A stretch of 64,000 nucleotides of DNA from Rheinheimera riviphila (GTDB lineage Bacteria; Pseudomonadota; Gammaproteobacteria; Enterobacterales; Alteromonadaceae). The first letter of the stretch is position 1; each line of letters starts with the position of its first letter. The translations under genes were made by a program, and so were the position numbers. Shown here piece by piece: positions 33,569 to 43,363 of the stretch. The DNA is taken from contig NZ_SACS01000019.1 of NCBI RefSeq assembly GCF_004005945.1, positions 29,496 to 93,495 on the forward strand, read 5' to 3'. Below the pieces are notes generated by a model that searched no databases, was not told the origin of the DNA, and saw only the letters and a program-made list of their open reading frames with translations.

Positions 33569-35059
33569 TTAAGTGCCGCAAAAAGTCCGGTACGGCATGT
33601 CTGATTCCGGCGCCGCTGCCGCCCAGCGTTGATTGTTGGCAGTTTCAGTAAAAGGCATGCTTAAATCGCGGGCAAATTGTTGAAATAAAGTGAAATCGTT
33701 CTGCTCAGTTACCTGACTAATCATGAGTTCAATCTGATGATTTCGTGGAATAAAAAATGGATTCACTGCGTTCATTGCCTGTTGCATTGCCGCCGGTTCA
33801 CCTTGCAATTGCTGTTGCCATTGCGCCGCCCAAACCAGCCAGCCTTGTTGATCCGCAAACAATGACGCAGGCCCTTGTGCTGCAGCAGCATCGCTGACGG
33901 CAAAAGCTAAGGTTCTGAAACATATCGTAAAGTCGACCTTATTGGCGGCCATCAGCTGCAGCAATTGTTCAGCCAGCGTTTTCGCCGCTGCGGTGGATGC
34001 TAAACCCAACTTGGCGCTCATCCGGTCTTGCCAGGCTTGGTGATATAAATCAGGGAAATCATTAAGTGCCGCGGTCGCAACTTCTACCGCCTTGGCTTCG
34101 GACTCCGCCAGCAACGGCAACAGGGCTTCCGCCAGCCGTGCCAGGTTCCACTGCGCAATCATCGGTTGATTGCGATAGGCGTAGCGGCCTTGCTGATCAA
34201 TCGAGCTAAACACCGTATTAGGGTCAAACTGGTCGATAAAAGCGCAAGGGCCGTAATCAATGGTTTCACCGCTGACCGACATATTGTCGGTGTTCATCAC
34301 TCCGTGAATAAAACCAAGGCTCATCCACTGTGCGACCAGTACGGCTTGAGCGCGGATCACCTGGTTCAACAAGGCCAGATATGGCTGTGGCGTATCTGTA
34401 CATGCCGGATAATGGCGATTGATCACATAGTCGGCCAGGCTTTTGAGGGAACTGCCGTCCTGTAACATACTGGCAAACTGAAAAGTGCCGATCCGGATAT
34501 GGCTGGCAGCAACGCGGGTCAGAATGCCGCCCGGCTTCGGTTGGTCGCGGTACACAGTTTCACCGGTGATCACCGCCGCCAAAGCGCGACTGGTTGGCAC
34601 ACCGAGTGCGTGCATTGCTTCGCTGACCAGATATTCGCGGATCACCGGACCGAGCGCGGAGCGGCCATCGCCACGGCGGGAATAAGGTGTCGGACCCGCG
34701 CCTTTGAGCTGAATATCGCGCCGCTGTTGTTTTTTATCAATGATTTCAGCCAGTAACAAGGCCCGGCCGTCACCGAGTCTCGGCGATAAATGGCCAAACT
34801 GGTGGCCGCTATAGGCTTGCGCCAGTGGTTTGGTCCAATCCGGCAGTTGGTTACCAGCGAGCAGTTGCAAACCGGCGGCGGTTTCGGCCAAAGCCGGATC
34901 AAAACCAAGTTCGGCGGCTAACTTATGGTTAAATGCCAGCCAGCGTGGTGCAGCAACCGGCGTCGGCGCACAGAGTTCAAATAAAGTTTCGGGTAAACCT
35001 GCATAGCTATGCTCAATTTGCATGGTTGCTGCTGGTTGTGGGCTGTTGGCGTTGGACAT
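33569..35059 (-). CDS. selO: Protein adenylyltransferase SelO
   Basis: Pseudokinase-fold AMPylator of the SelO/YdiU family, 496 residues. Family motifs are AQAYSGHQFGHLSPRLGDGRALLL, QLKGAGPTPYSRRGDGRSALGPVIREYLVSEAMHALGVPTSRAL and the inverted active-site region HGVMNTDNMSVSGETIDYGPCAFID. The C-terminus reads YRTFCGT, with Cys at the position of the redox-active selenocysteine of the eukaryotic protein. It modifies proteins during oxidative stress in known cases. It is transcribed toward the PAS-GGDEF gene. Confidence 0.95.
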   Translation of the reverse strand: MSNANSPQPAATMQIEHSYAGLPETLFELCAPTPVAAPRWLAFNHKLAAELGFDPALAETAAGLQLLAGNQLPDWTKPLAQAYSGHQFGHLSPRLGDGRALLLAEIIDKKQQRRDIQLKGAGPTPYSRRGDGRSALGPVIREYLVSEAMHALGVPTSRALAAVITGETVYRDQPKPGGILTRVAASHIRIGTFQFASMLQDGSSLKSLADYVINRHYPACTDTPQPYLALLNQVIRAQAVLVAQWMSLGFIHGVMNTDNMSVSGETIDYGPCAFIDQFDPNTVFSSIDQQGRYAYRNQPMIAQWNLARLAEALLPLLAESEAKAVEVATAALNDFPDLYHQAWQDRMSAKLGLASTAAAKTLAEQLLQLMAANKVDFTICFRTLAFAVSDAAAAQGPASLFADQQGWLVWAAQWQQQLQGEPAAMQQAMNAVNPFFIPRNHQIELMISQVTEQNDFTLFQQFARDLSMPFTETANNQRWAAAAPESDMPYRTFCGT

Positions 35060-35216
35060 CTGGAAAAACTCAGAAAACTGAAGCTAGCCGGATTGTACCT
35101 TGCCTGACGCCGCTTGCCGACCCGCAGTTTTCAAATTATCCAGCCATGTAGTTTTTGCCTGAAACGGCTACACTGGAAACTGAACCATTTTTTGACATTG
35201 AGTTGGAGAACCTGCT

Positions 35217-37454
35217 TTGTCTGCTGCCAGTCAACAGTTGTCGCGTTTGCAATTTTTGTTTCGACTGACGCTGGTGGTACTAGCCGGTTTTGTCACCAGT
35301 TTTTTCTGGTATGTCAGCACCGAGCGCGCCATTGATGCGGCAAATCAGCAACGACTGAACTCCTTTGTACTGGCGGATATTTTGCGCCAATCCTCTGACG
35401 ATTTAACCCGGATGGTTCGCAGTTACGTGGTCACAGGCGAGCCACGGTATAAAGCACATTTTCAGGAAATTATGGCCATTCGCGATGGCAAAGCGCCACG
35501 GCCGCGGTTTTATCAGCGGGTGTATTGGGATTTAGTCACTGAAGATGCGATGCGGCCACGGCCTTCCGAACCGGCGATGCCATTATTGGTGTTGATGCAG
35601 CAAGCCGGTTTTACCGCTGCTGAGTTTGCAAAATTGGCGGAAGCCAAAGGTTATTCGGACGATTTAACCCAAATTGAATTTAAAGCCATGCAGTTGCACG
35701 AGCAAGCCCGCAGGATGCCCGCGCCACAAGCGTTGGAGCTGAATCGCCAAGCGGTGGCGATGTTGTTTGACCAACGTTATCACCAGGCCAAAGCCGGTAT
35801 TATGCAGCCCATCGATCAGTTTTATCAGATGATTGATATTCGAAGCACCAATGACTTGCAGCAAGCCATGATTGTGGCCGATGCCGCTCGCTATTTGTTT
35901 GTCGCCATTGGTTGTTGGCTGCTGTATTTATTGTGGCAAATCCGCCGCTATTTCAGCGCGGTGCTAGGTACTTCACTGCCGGTTTTATATCAATATATCA
36001 GTGCTTTAGGTTCAGATTTGCAAGGCAAACCGATTGCAGTTGACAGCAGCCGCCAAGATACCGTGTTGGGCTGGCTGGCAAAAACCGAACAGCGATTGAT
36101 GCAGATGGATGAAAAACGGGCGTTAGTGCAGCACCGGTTGGAACATCTGGCGCATTATGATGCACTCACCGGTCTGGCCAATCGCTTGTTATTGTTGCAA
36201 ACACTGGAACAGGCGATCCAGCGCAAACCGGCGGCGTTAATAGGTTTGGCCTATCTGGATCTGGATGGTTTTAAAGTGATTAACGACCGGTATGGCCATG
36301 CGCTTGGCGATCAGGTGTTGCAGTTGCTGGCGACGCGGTTGCAACAATTGATGCGGCCGCAAGACATGCTGGCGAGGTTTGGTGGTGATGAATTTGTGGT
36401 GCTGCTAAACGGTTTGAAAAGTCAGGATGAAGGCACCGGGTTATTGTCGCAGCTGCTACAACAGCTACAACAGCCGCTGCAACTCGATGAATATACACTG
36501 CAATTATCCGGCAGTATCGGCGTTACTTTTTACCCACAACGACAACCGCTGGAAGCGGATCAGTTGCTACGACAAGCCGATCAGGCGATGTATCTGGCCA
36601 AACAAGGTGGTAAAAACCGCTATCAGTGTTTTGATGCGGCGCAGGAAGAGTTGTTGCGTGGTCATCATCAGCAAATTGAAGAAATCCGGCTTGGCATTTC
36701 GTTGCAACAGTTTGTGCTGTATTACCAGCCGAAAGTCAATATGTACACCGGCCAGGTGATTGGCTATGAAGCACTGGTGCGCTGGCAACATCCGCAGCGT
36801 GGGTTATTGCCGCCGGCATTGTTTTTACCGCAGCTGGAACAACATCCGGTTGGCATTTTACTGGGGCAGTGGGTCGTGACCAACGCCATTTCGCAGTTGG
36901 TGCTCTGGCAGCAACAAGGTTTAACCTTACCGCTGAGTATCAATATTGCCGCCAACCACTTACAAAGTATTGGTTTTGTTGAGCAGTTGTCGGCGTTATT
37001 ACTGCCACAGCCACACATTCGCGGGCTGGTGGAGCTGGAAATTCTCGAATCCAGCGCGCTGGAAGATATCAGCCTGGTGAGCACCATCATGCAGCAGTGC
37101 AGTGAACTGGGCGTGACCTTTGCGCTGGATGATTTTGGGACCGGTTATTCGTCGTTGTCCTATCTGAAAAAACTGCCGCTGCATTTGTTGAAGGTCGATC
37201 AGAGTTTTGTTCGTGATATCACCATCGACGATGACGATCTGCCGATCCTGCAAGGCATTCTGGCTTTGGCCCAGGCTTTTGCGCTGGAAATCATCGCTGA
37301 AGGTGTCGAAACCGAGCATCACGGGGTGAAATTACTGCAGCTTGGTTATCAGCTTGCACAAGGGTACGCAATCGCAAAACCAATGCCCGCTGCAGCGGTG
37401 TTTGACTGGGTGCAACAGTGGCAACCGCCTGCCAGTTGGCAGCGCAACCGTTGA
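35217..37454 (+). CDS. Membrane GGDEF-EAL cyclic-di-GMP protein
   Basis: A 745-residue inner-membrane signalling protein. A TTG start with GGAGA 8 bases upstream begins it. Helix 1 (LTLVVLAGFVTSFFWYV), an extracytoplasmic sensor of about 185 residues and helix 2 (YLFVAIGCWLLYLLWQI) come first. The GGDEF domain holds LDLDGFKVINDRYGHALGDQ and RFGGDEFVVLL. The EAL domain holds GYEALVRWQHP, NIAANHL, ELEILESSALED, LDDFGTGYSSLSYLKKLPLHLLKVDQSF and AEGVET, so all phosphodiesterase residues look intact. Both activities are possible. Confidence 0.92.
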   Translation: MSAASQQLSRLQFLFRLTLVVLAGFVTSFFWYVSTERAIDAANQQRLNSFVLADILRQSSDDLTRMVRSYVVTGEPRYKAHFQEIMAIRDGKAPRPRFYQRVYWDLVTEDAMRPRPSEPAMPLLVLMQQAGFTAAEFAKLAEAKGYSDDLTQIEFKAMQLHEQARRMPAPQALELNRQAVAMLFDQRYHQAKAGIMQPIDQFYQMIDIRSTNDLQQAMIVADAARYLFVAIGCWLLYLLWQIRRYFSAVLGTSLPVLYQYISALGSDLQGKPIAVDSSRQDTVLGWLAKTEQRLMQMDEKRALVQHRLEHLAHYDALTGLANRLLLLQTLEQAIQRKPAALIGLAYLDLDGFKVINDRYGHALGDQVLQLLATRLQQLMRPQDMLARFGGDEFVVLLNGLKSQDEGTGLLSQLLQQLQQPLQLDEYTLQLSGSIGVTFYPQRQPLEADQLLRQADQAMYLAKQGGKNRYQCFDAAQEELLRGHHQQIEEIRLGISLQQFVLYYQPKVNMYTGQVIGYEALVRWQHPQRGLLPPALFLPQLEQHPVGILLGQWVVTNAISQLVLWQQQGLTLPLSINIAANHLQSIGFVEQLSALLLPQPHIRGLVELEILESSALEDISLVSTIMQQCSELGVTFALDDFGTGYSSLSYLKKLPLHLLKVDQSFVRDITIDDDDLPILQGILALAQAFALEIIAEGVETEHHGVKLLQLGYQLAQGYAIAKPMPAAAVFDWVQQWQPPASWQRNR

Positions 37455-37689
37455 ACCATTCTGGCGCATCTCTTGTGGTGTTGCTGCTTTTTGTGGCAAA
37501 TGACAGATTTTTCATCAGCGTTGATGAAATTTTTTAACTTATATTAAATTTATATAAATCATATACATAAATAACAGTCCTATCCCCTGAATTATGATTT
37601 TCCCTCATTCGTAACCCTGCTTTTTTTCGGTGCAAATGGAACTTTCCCCTGATGGTGTATTGACGGCTGAAACAAAATCACCTAAGTTG

Positions 37690-37703
37690 TGTAAGCGCTT
37701 ACA
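37690..37703. promoter_or_regulatory. LacI-family operator TGTAAGCGCTTACA
   Basis: A perfect 14-bp palindrome of the classic LacI-family type, 95 bases before the TonB receptor start. The AAGCGCTTACA core recurs at 46803 before the beta-glucosidase, and a LacI regulator is encoded at 49694. The 37455-37798 gap otherwise holds an AT-rich promoter-like stretch (37534-37575) and no gene. Confidence 0.85.
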
Positions 37704-37798
37704 GTTAGTTGTTTGTAGTCTGTTTACAACCTGGTCGGCGCTCAAAAAAACGCACTTATAAAAATAGTAGCCATAACACAGTCGACAGGGATTACAGA

Positions 37799-40777
37799 AT
37801 GAAACCGATAACATTTAGAAAGACCAGACTCGCCACCAGTTTGTCCTTGGTGTTGGGTGTGGGAACGATGTTGCCAGCACAGGCGCAGGATGCTGTAGCC
37901 GCGGAGCCAGCGAAAAAGTCCGACAAAATTGAAGTGATTGCCGTCACCGGTATTCGTGGCAGTTTAATTAAAGCCATGGATATCAAACGTTCATCCGATG
38001 GTGTGGTCGATGCGATTTCCGCCGAAGATATTGGTAAATTCCCGGATACTAACTTAGCCGAATCGTTGCAGCGGATTGCCGGTGTGTCGATTGACCGGGT
38101 CAACGGTGAAGGTAGTAAAGTGTCGGTGCGGGGTTTTGGCCCGGATTTTAACCTGGTTACGTTAAATGGTCGCCAGATGCCGGTCACGACAGGCTCGCGT
38201 TCTTTTGATTTTGCCAACATCGCTTCTGATTCGATCAGCGGTGTCCAGGTTCACAAAACAGCTTACGCCGCCAATCCAACCGGTGGTATCGGTTCTACTA
38301 TCAATGTTGAAACCTTACGGCCGTTAAATTCGCCAGGCATGAAAGCAATTGCCAACGTGGCGATGGTTGACGATAAATCAACTGAAACCGGTTCGGCGAC
38401 ACCGGAATTTTCTGGTTTATATTCAAACACTTTTGATGACAATAAATTCGGTGTGATGGTTTCCGGTAGTTATCAGGAGCGTGAAAGTGGTAACCAACAG
38501 GCGAACGTTGGTACCGGCTGGCGCAGCTTTTTAGGCAAAGCTGATGACAACTATGGCGCAGGTACCGGCGAGTGGGGCGGTGTGCCACAAACTGGCCAGG
38601 TCAATCGTCCAGGCCCAGCGGATATTTATTCAGTACCACAAACCACCATCTATAAATTTGAAGAACAGCAGCGGGTTCGGACCAACGGTCAGTTGGTGTT
38701 GCAATACAGTCCAAACGATTCCATCAAGGCCACGCTTGATTACACTTATATGCGTAACGACGTGGACACCCAATATAACGACGTTTCGGCCTGGTTTACT
38801 TTTGCGCCTTCGCAAAACGTTTGGACTGATGGTCCAATTTCGTCACCGCTGATTTACGCTGAAAATTACGCTACGCCTGCCGACTTATCGATGGGGGCAG
38901 GTGATTTTGGCGTGCGCAATGAAAGTGGCTCTTTAGGCTTAAATCTGGAATGGCAGCCAACTGATCGGTTAAAAGTTAATTTTGACGCGCATCAATCGGA
39001 CGCCGAAATTAAACCAAACAATATCTTTGGTTCTAACAACACCTTAAGTACTGCCGGTTTTGTCCGGACTTATGCTGCGACTGATTTCAGCGGTGATTTA
39101 CCGGCACTGGCGGTGGGCGGTGGCAACGCCGTCAAGCCTTCCGATATGCGGGTCACCGGTAGTGTGTTTGGTAACTCTACCAATCGCTCGGAAATCGACC
39201 AGTATCAGGTCAAAGCAAGTTACGATTTAGAAGAAGCCGGAAGTATCGATTTTGGTATTTCGTTGACCGATGTCGACAACCACTCAAAATCGGTGAACGT
39301 GCAGCGCAATGACTGGGGTGGCGTTGGTAAAGCCGGTGACTTTGATGACAGCTGGTTCCCGGCTGGTACTATTCACGACAAATTCTCTGCCAACAAAGGC
39401 GATTTCTCAGCAGCGCCAGGTAAAACTTACGAGCTGTTAAACCGGATCTTCTTCTGGGATTTCCATGCCGTGCGTGACCGTGCCGAACAACTGTATACCC
39501 CGGCGGGTTACCAAGGTTTTGGCGATTGTGGTACTGACTTCTGCCCATCGACGGATTACGCACGTGATACCGACCGTTACACCTTAGAAGAGTCCCAAGC
39601 GGCGTACGTGCAGTATAACTTTGCGTCTGAATTCAAAGGCCGTCCTTATGATGTGCATGTGGGTGTGCGGGTTGAAAGTACTGACGTATCTTCCACCGCT
39701 GCGGTTGCTGGTTACAACGGCGCCAACTGGATTGCGGATACCGAAATTGCTCTGGTCGCCAGCGGCCAGCGTGAGTATCAGAATCAACAAGGCGATTATG
39801 ATTATGTATTGCCAAATCTGAACTTTAACATCGAAGTGATTGACGATGTGATGGTGCGGGCGGCTTACAGTGAAACGATTGGCCGGCCGGATTATACCTC
39901 CATTCAAGGTGGTACAATTTTAGGTACATTGGCCAACCGTGCGGGTGGCGGTGGTTCTGCCGGTAACCCGAATCTGTTGCCGCTGGAATCGGAAAACATC
40001 GATTTGTCGGTGGAATGGTACTATTCACCCACCAGTTATGCGTCGGTTGGTTATTTCCGTAAAGACACCAGTAACTTCATTAGTAACATTGTGGTAGACA
40101 CGACTATTGCCGGTATTTTCAATCCAGCTGATGGTAAGAAATACCGTGAAGCTTTAGCTGCAGTCGGCGCTGATGCCGCGGCAATCCGCAACTGGATTTT
40201 CGCCAACTATCCAAACGATCCAACAGTGGATGTCACCGGCAAGAAAATCAGCGGTAAATCCGGTGAAGACAACCTGATGAACTTCAAGATCAATACGCCT
40301 TCAAATGGCGATACCTCTGAAGCGATCACCGGTTGGGAATTGGCAGTCCAGCATGCCTTTGGTGAAAGTGGTTTTGGCGTGATCGGTAACTACACCATCG
40401 TGGATAGTGGTCAGACGTATGACAACTTCCTACTCAAAGACCAACCAGCCCTCATCGGTTTAAGTGATACCGCCAACGCCATTGTGTTTTATGAAAACTA
40501 TGGCTTCCAGGCGCGGATTGCTTACAACTGGCGTGACGAGTTCTTAAACTCCCGCGGTCAGGATACCGGCGCGAACCCGAAATACACCGAAGCCTATTCG
40601 CAGATTGACGTGTCGGTCAGCTACGACTTGCCACAAGTGGAAGGCCTGACCATTTACCTGGAAGGTCTGAACGTGACGGACGAGTATGTCCGGGTGCATG
40701 GGCGCGCCAAAGAACAGGTGTTAAGCCTGGTCGAAACGGGTGCCCGTTATAGTATCGGTGCTCGCTACAGCTTCTAA
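37799..40777 (+). CDS. TonB-dependent receptor, TIGR01782 type (sugar uptake)
   Basis: Outer-membrane receptor of 992 residues, first gene of the carbohydrate locus. The start is ATG at 37799 with AGGG upstream, and the signal peptide ends AQAQ. The plug shows the TIGR01782 pattern: IEVIAVTGIRGSLIKAMDIKRSSDGVVDAISAEDIGKFPDTNLAESLQRIAGVSIDR, then GEGSKVSVRGFGPDFNLVTLNGRQMP. The barrel ends in GARYSIGARYSF with terminal Phe. Receptors of this class import oligosaccharides in Xanthomonas, Caulobacter and Alteromonadales. The neighbouring GH1 enzyme, GPH symporter and LacI operators suggest a beta-glucoside substrate. Confidence 0.93.
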   Translation: MKPITFRKTRLATSLSLVLGVGTMLPAQAQDAVAAEPAKKSDKIEVIAVTGIRGSLIKAMDIKRSSDGVVDAISAEDIGKFPDTNLAESLQRIAGVSIDRVNGEGSKVSVRGFGPDFNLVTLNGRQMPVTTGSRSFDFANIASDSISGVQVHKTAYAANPTGGIGSTINVETLRPLNSPGMKAIANVAMVDDKSTETGSATPEFSGLYSNTFDDNKFGVMVSGSYQERESGNQQANVGTGWRSFLGKADDNYGAGTGEWGGVPQTGQVNRPGPADIYSVPQTTIYKFEEQQRVRTNGQLVLQYSPNDSIKATLDYTYMRNDVDTQYNDVSAWFTFAPSQNVWTDGPISSPLIYAENYATPADLSMGAGDFGVRNESGSLGLNLEWQPTDRLKVNFDAHQSDAEIKPNNIFGSNNTLSTAGFVRTYAATDFSGDLPALAVGGGNAVKPSDMRVTGSVFGNSTNRSEIDQYQVKASYDLEEAGSIDFGISLTDVDNHSKSVNVQRNDWGGVGKAGDFDDSWFPAGTIHDKFSANKGDFSAAPGKTYELLNRIFFWDFHAVRDRAEQLYTPAGYQGFGDCGTDFCPSTDYARDTDRYTLEESQAAYVQYNFASEFKGRPYDVHVGVRVESTDVSSTAAVAGYNGANWIADTEIALVASGQREYQNQQGDYDYVLPNLNFNIEVIDDVMVRAAYSETIGRPDYTSIQGGTILGTLANRAGGGGSAGNPNLLPLESENIDLSVEWYYSPTSYASVGYFRKDTSNFISNIVVDTTIAGIFNPADGKKYREALAAVGADAAAIRNWIFANYPNDPTVDVTGKKISGKSGEDNLMNFKINTPSNGDTSEAITGWELAVQHAFGESGFGVIGNYTIVDSGQTYDNFLLKDQPALIGLSDTANAIVFYENYGFQARIAYNWRDEFLNSRGQDTGANPKYTEAYSQIDVSVSYDLPQVEGLTIYLEGLNVTDEYVRVHGRAKEQVLSLVETGARYSIGARYSF

Positions 40778-40790
40778 GCATTAGCGTGCA

Positions 40791-40852
40791 AGGTCTGAAT
40801 GGATCGGATAATCAATGCTTTAGCCGTTGATTGTGCGGCTCTGTTCAGACCT
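40791..40852 (+). other. Nested inverted repeats after the receptor gene
   Basis: AGGTCTGAA (40791) pairs with TTCAGACCT (40844). Inside it AATCAA (40810) pairs with TTGATT (40827). No T run follows. It may attenuate or stabilise the receptor mRNA relative to downstream genes. Confidence 0.4.
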
Positions 40853-40979
40853 GACTTACTGCAAAAGCCCATGGTCAGCCGGTGCTGGCCATGACTTTAA
40901 TCTGCAGCCCGGATGTTGCTTTGCACACAGATGCGGTAGATTATTTTGATGCATTTTATCAATGACAGCAGGTCATCCG

Positions 40980-42566
40980 ATGGACAACCCAATCCGTAGT
41001 CTCGTGATTGTCGGCGGTGGCGCTGCCGGCTGGATTACCGCTGGTTTATTGGCCGCGGAACATAATGCTGATCAGGGGGTATTGGCGGCCATTCCCAAGC
41101 TAACCATTAGTTTGATCGAGTCACCCGATGTGCCTATTATCGGCGTTGGTGAAGGCACCTGGCCGTCAATGCGGCTGACGTTACAAAAAATCGGTATCGG
41201 CGAAACTGAATTTTTGCTCTGTTGTGATGCCAGCTTTAAACAAGGTTCAAAATTTATCCATTGGCGTGGCCAGACTGCGGCCAATCGTTCTTTCCCCGAC
41301 AGCTACATACATCCTTTTAGTTTGCCGATTGGCCAGCAGGAATTAAACCTCTGTCCGTTCTGGTTACCCCATCAGCAGGACGTGGCATTCGCCGATGCGG
41401 TGTGTCAGCAATTTCAGCTCGCTGAGCTGGGTTTAGCCCCCAAACAAATTTCCACCGCTGAATACAGCTTTATCAATAATTATGGCTACCACCTAAATGC
41501 CGGTAAATTCAGTCAGTTACTGCAAAAACATGTCACTGAAAAATTAGGCGTTCGTTATATTGCCGATCATGTGACGGCCATTCATAGTCAGCAAAATGGT
41601 GATATTGCCAGTCTCTCGACCAAGTCGCACGGCGAGATCAGTGGTGATTTGTTTATCGATTGTTCTGGTTCCCGTTCGATGTTATTAGGCGAACATCTGC
41701 AGGTGCCAATGATTAGCCAACAGCAGGTGCTGTTTAACGACAGTGCGTTGGCGGTGCAAATGCCTTATCCAACAGCCGATGCCGCCATAGCCTCCTGCAC
41801 CCATGCTACTGCGCAATCTTGTGGCTGGATTTGGGATATCGGCTTGCCGACACGTCGCGGCATTGGCCATGTTTATTCGTCTGCACATCTGTCCGATGAT
41901 GCGGCCGAGCAACAACTTCGTCGTTATTTAACCGCCGATTTTGGCGCGTCCGCAGCCAGTAGCGCCGAATTTCGAAAACTCAGTTTCGCGCCAGGTCATC
42001 GCGCTTTGTGCTGGAAAAATAACTGTATCGCGATTGGCATGGCGGCGGGCTTTATTGAACCCTTAGAAGCGTCGGCGCTGGCATTAGTGGAATGGACCGC
42101 CAAAGCGCTGAGCAGCCAGTTACCGGCTAATCGCGCGGTGATGGACATAGTTGCGGCGCGGGTCAATAAAGTATTTCTGCAGCATTGGCAGCAGATTGTT
42201 GAATTTTTAAAATTACATTATGTGCTGAGTCAGCGCGCAGATGATGATTATTGGTATGAGCATCGCGAATCGTCGTCGATACCCACGTCGCTGCAAGACG
42301 CCTTGCAACTGTGGCGATATCAGGTACCTTCAGCCATGGACATTAGCCACAGTGATGTGTTATTTCCGGCAGCCAGTTATCAGTATGTATTGTATGGTAT
42401 GGGGTTTCAGACGCAGTTATCCGGCAGCCAGAAACCGTCGTTACAGCGCAAAGCACAACAGCTGTTTAATGAAAATATTCAACGAATTCAGACGTTAAAA
42501 CAAGTGTTGGACGACAATCGCAGCTTGTTGCAGAAGATCCGCCAACATGGCTTACCGACGATTTAA
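40980..42566 (+). CDS. Tryptophan halogenase-like flavoprotein 1
   Basis: FAD-dependent protein of the tryptophan halogenase superfamily, 528 residues. ATG at 40980 (AGCAGG upstream) is preferred over 40962. The FAD motif VIVGGGAAGWITA is at residues 10-22, GVGEGTWPSMR follows, and Lys87 in DASFKQGSKF aligns with the catalytic Lys79 of PrnA. The W-x-W-x-I motif appears as GWIWDI, but the following Pro is displaced. No flavin reductase or indole gene is nearby, so tryptophan is unlikely to be the substrate. Such genes recur beside TIGR01782 receptors with no known role. Confidence 0.85.
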   Translation: MDNPIRSLVIVGGGAAGWITAGLLAAEHNADQGVLAAIPKLTISLIESPDVPIIGVGEGTWPSMRLTLQKIGIGETEFLLCCDASFKQGSKFIHWRGQTAANRSFPDSYIHPFSLPIGQQELNLCPFWLPHQQDVAFADAVCQQFQLAELGLAPKQISTAEYSFINNYGYHLNAGKFSQLLQKHVTEKLGVRYIADHVTAIHSQQNGDIASLSTKSHGEISGDLFIDCSGSRSMLLGEHLQVPMISQQQVLFNDSALAVQMPYPTADAAIASCTHATAQSCGWIWDIGLPTRRGIGHVYSSAHLSDDAAEQQLRRYLTADFGASAASSAEFRKLSFAPGHRALCWKNNCIAIGMAAGFIEPLEASALALVEWTAKALSSQLPANRAVMDIVAARVNKVFLQHWQQIVEFLKLHYVLSQRADDDYWYEHRESSSIPTSLQDALQLWRYQVPSAMDISHSDVLFPAASYQYVLYGMGFQTQLSGSQKPSLQRKAQQLFNENIQRIQTLKQVLDDNRSLLQKIRQHGLPTI

Positions 42567-42622
42567 CAATCAAATTGTGACGACATAACTACAACTAAAA
42601 ATGACAGTGATAGGGATCTGAA

Positions 42623-43360
42623 ATGACAAAAATTGCCTTACTAAACAGTGTTGAACATCAGCCACTCAAAGTGATCACCGAGCGTGGTGCGGCTTATGGT
42701 GACAATTTATGGTTTACGCCCACTTTTCCGCTGGAGTTTCGCAGCGTGCAGGCGCAGTACCCGATTTTTTTCCATAAAGATCAACAGACCGGCAAATTGT
42801 ATCCAGTGGCGTTGTTTGGCTTTAGTCATCAGGAAAATCTGTTTTTACAAAGCAACAACTGGCAACACAGTTATATCCCGTTATCGGTATTGCGGTTGCC
42901 ATTTTTGATTGGCCAGCAAACAGTGCGCGAAGATGGTGTCGAGCATCAGCAAAGAGTGATTCATATTGATGTCGAGCATCCGCGCGTGAGCAAAGCGCAA
43001 GGCGAAGCGTTGTTTTTGCCCTTTGGTGGCAACAGTCCATATCTGGAACAAGTGGCCGGGATGTTGGAAACGTTGCATTTTGGCTTGCAGGACAGTCAGC
43101 AATTTGTTGAACAGTTGTTGGCGCTAGAGTTGCTGGAAGCTTTTGCGCTGGATGTGCAGCTGGACGATGGTACCAAACATCAGATGATTGGGTTTTATAC
43201 CATCAACGAAGACAAGTTAAAGGCGCTGTCCGCTGAAGCTTTGACCGCTTTACATCAGCGCGGTTACTTGCAGGCGATTTATATGGCGCTGGCGTCGCAG
43301 TCGAATATCCGCAACTTACTCAAGCTGAAAAATCAGCTGCTGCAACAAGCTGCGGGTTAA
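42623..43360 (+). CDS. SapC family protein
   Basis: A 245-residue protein of the SapC family, named after a Campylobacter surface-layer locus but biochemically uncharacterised. Family features are WFTPTFPLEFRSVQAQYPIFFHKD, YPVALFGFSHQENLFL, IPLSVLRLPFLIG, and ALFLPFGGNSPYLEQVAGML. There is no signal peptide or membrane segment, so it is probably cytosolic. It lies between halogenase-like and cupin genes with spacings of 56 and 3 bases, indicating one operon. Recurrence of this set beside TonB receptors suggests it acts with them. Confidence 0.85.
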   Translation: MTKIALLNSVEHQPLKVITERGAAYGDNLWFTPTFPLEFRSVQAQYPIFFHKDQQTGKLYPVALFGFSHQENLFLQSNNWQHSYIPLSVLRLPFLIGQQTVREDGVEHQQRVIHIDVEHPRVSKAQGEALFLPFGGNSPYLEQVAGMLETLHFGLQDSQQFVEQLLALELLEAFALDVQLDDGTKHQMIGFYTINEDKLKALSAEALTALHQRGYLQAIYMALASQSNIRNLLKLKNQLLQQAAG

Positions 43361-43363
43361 ACC

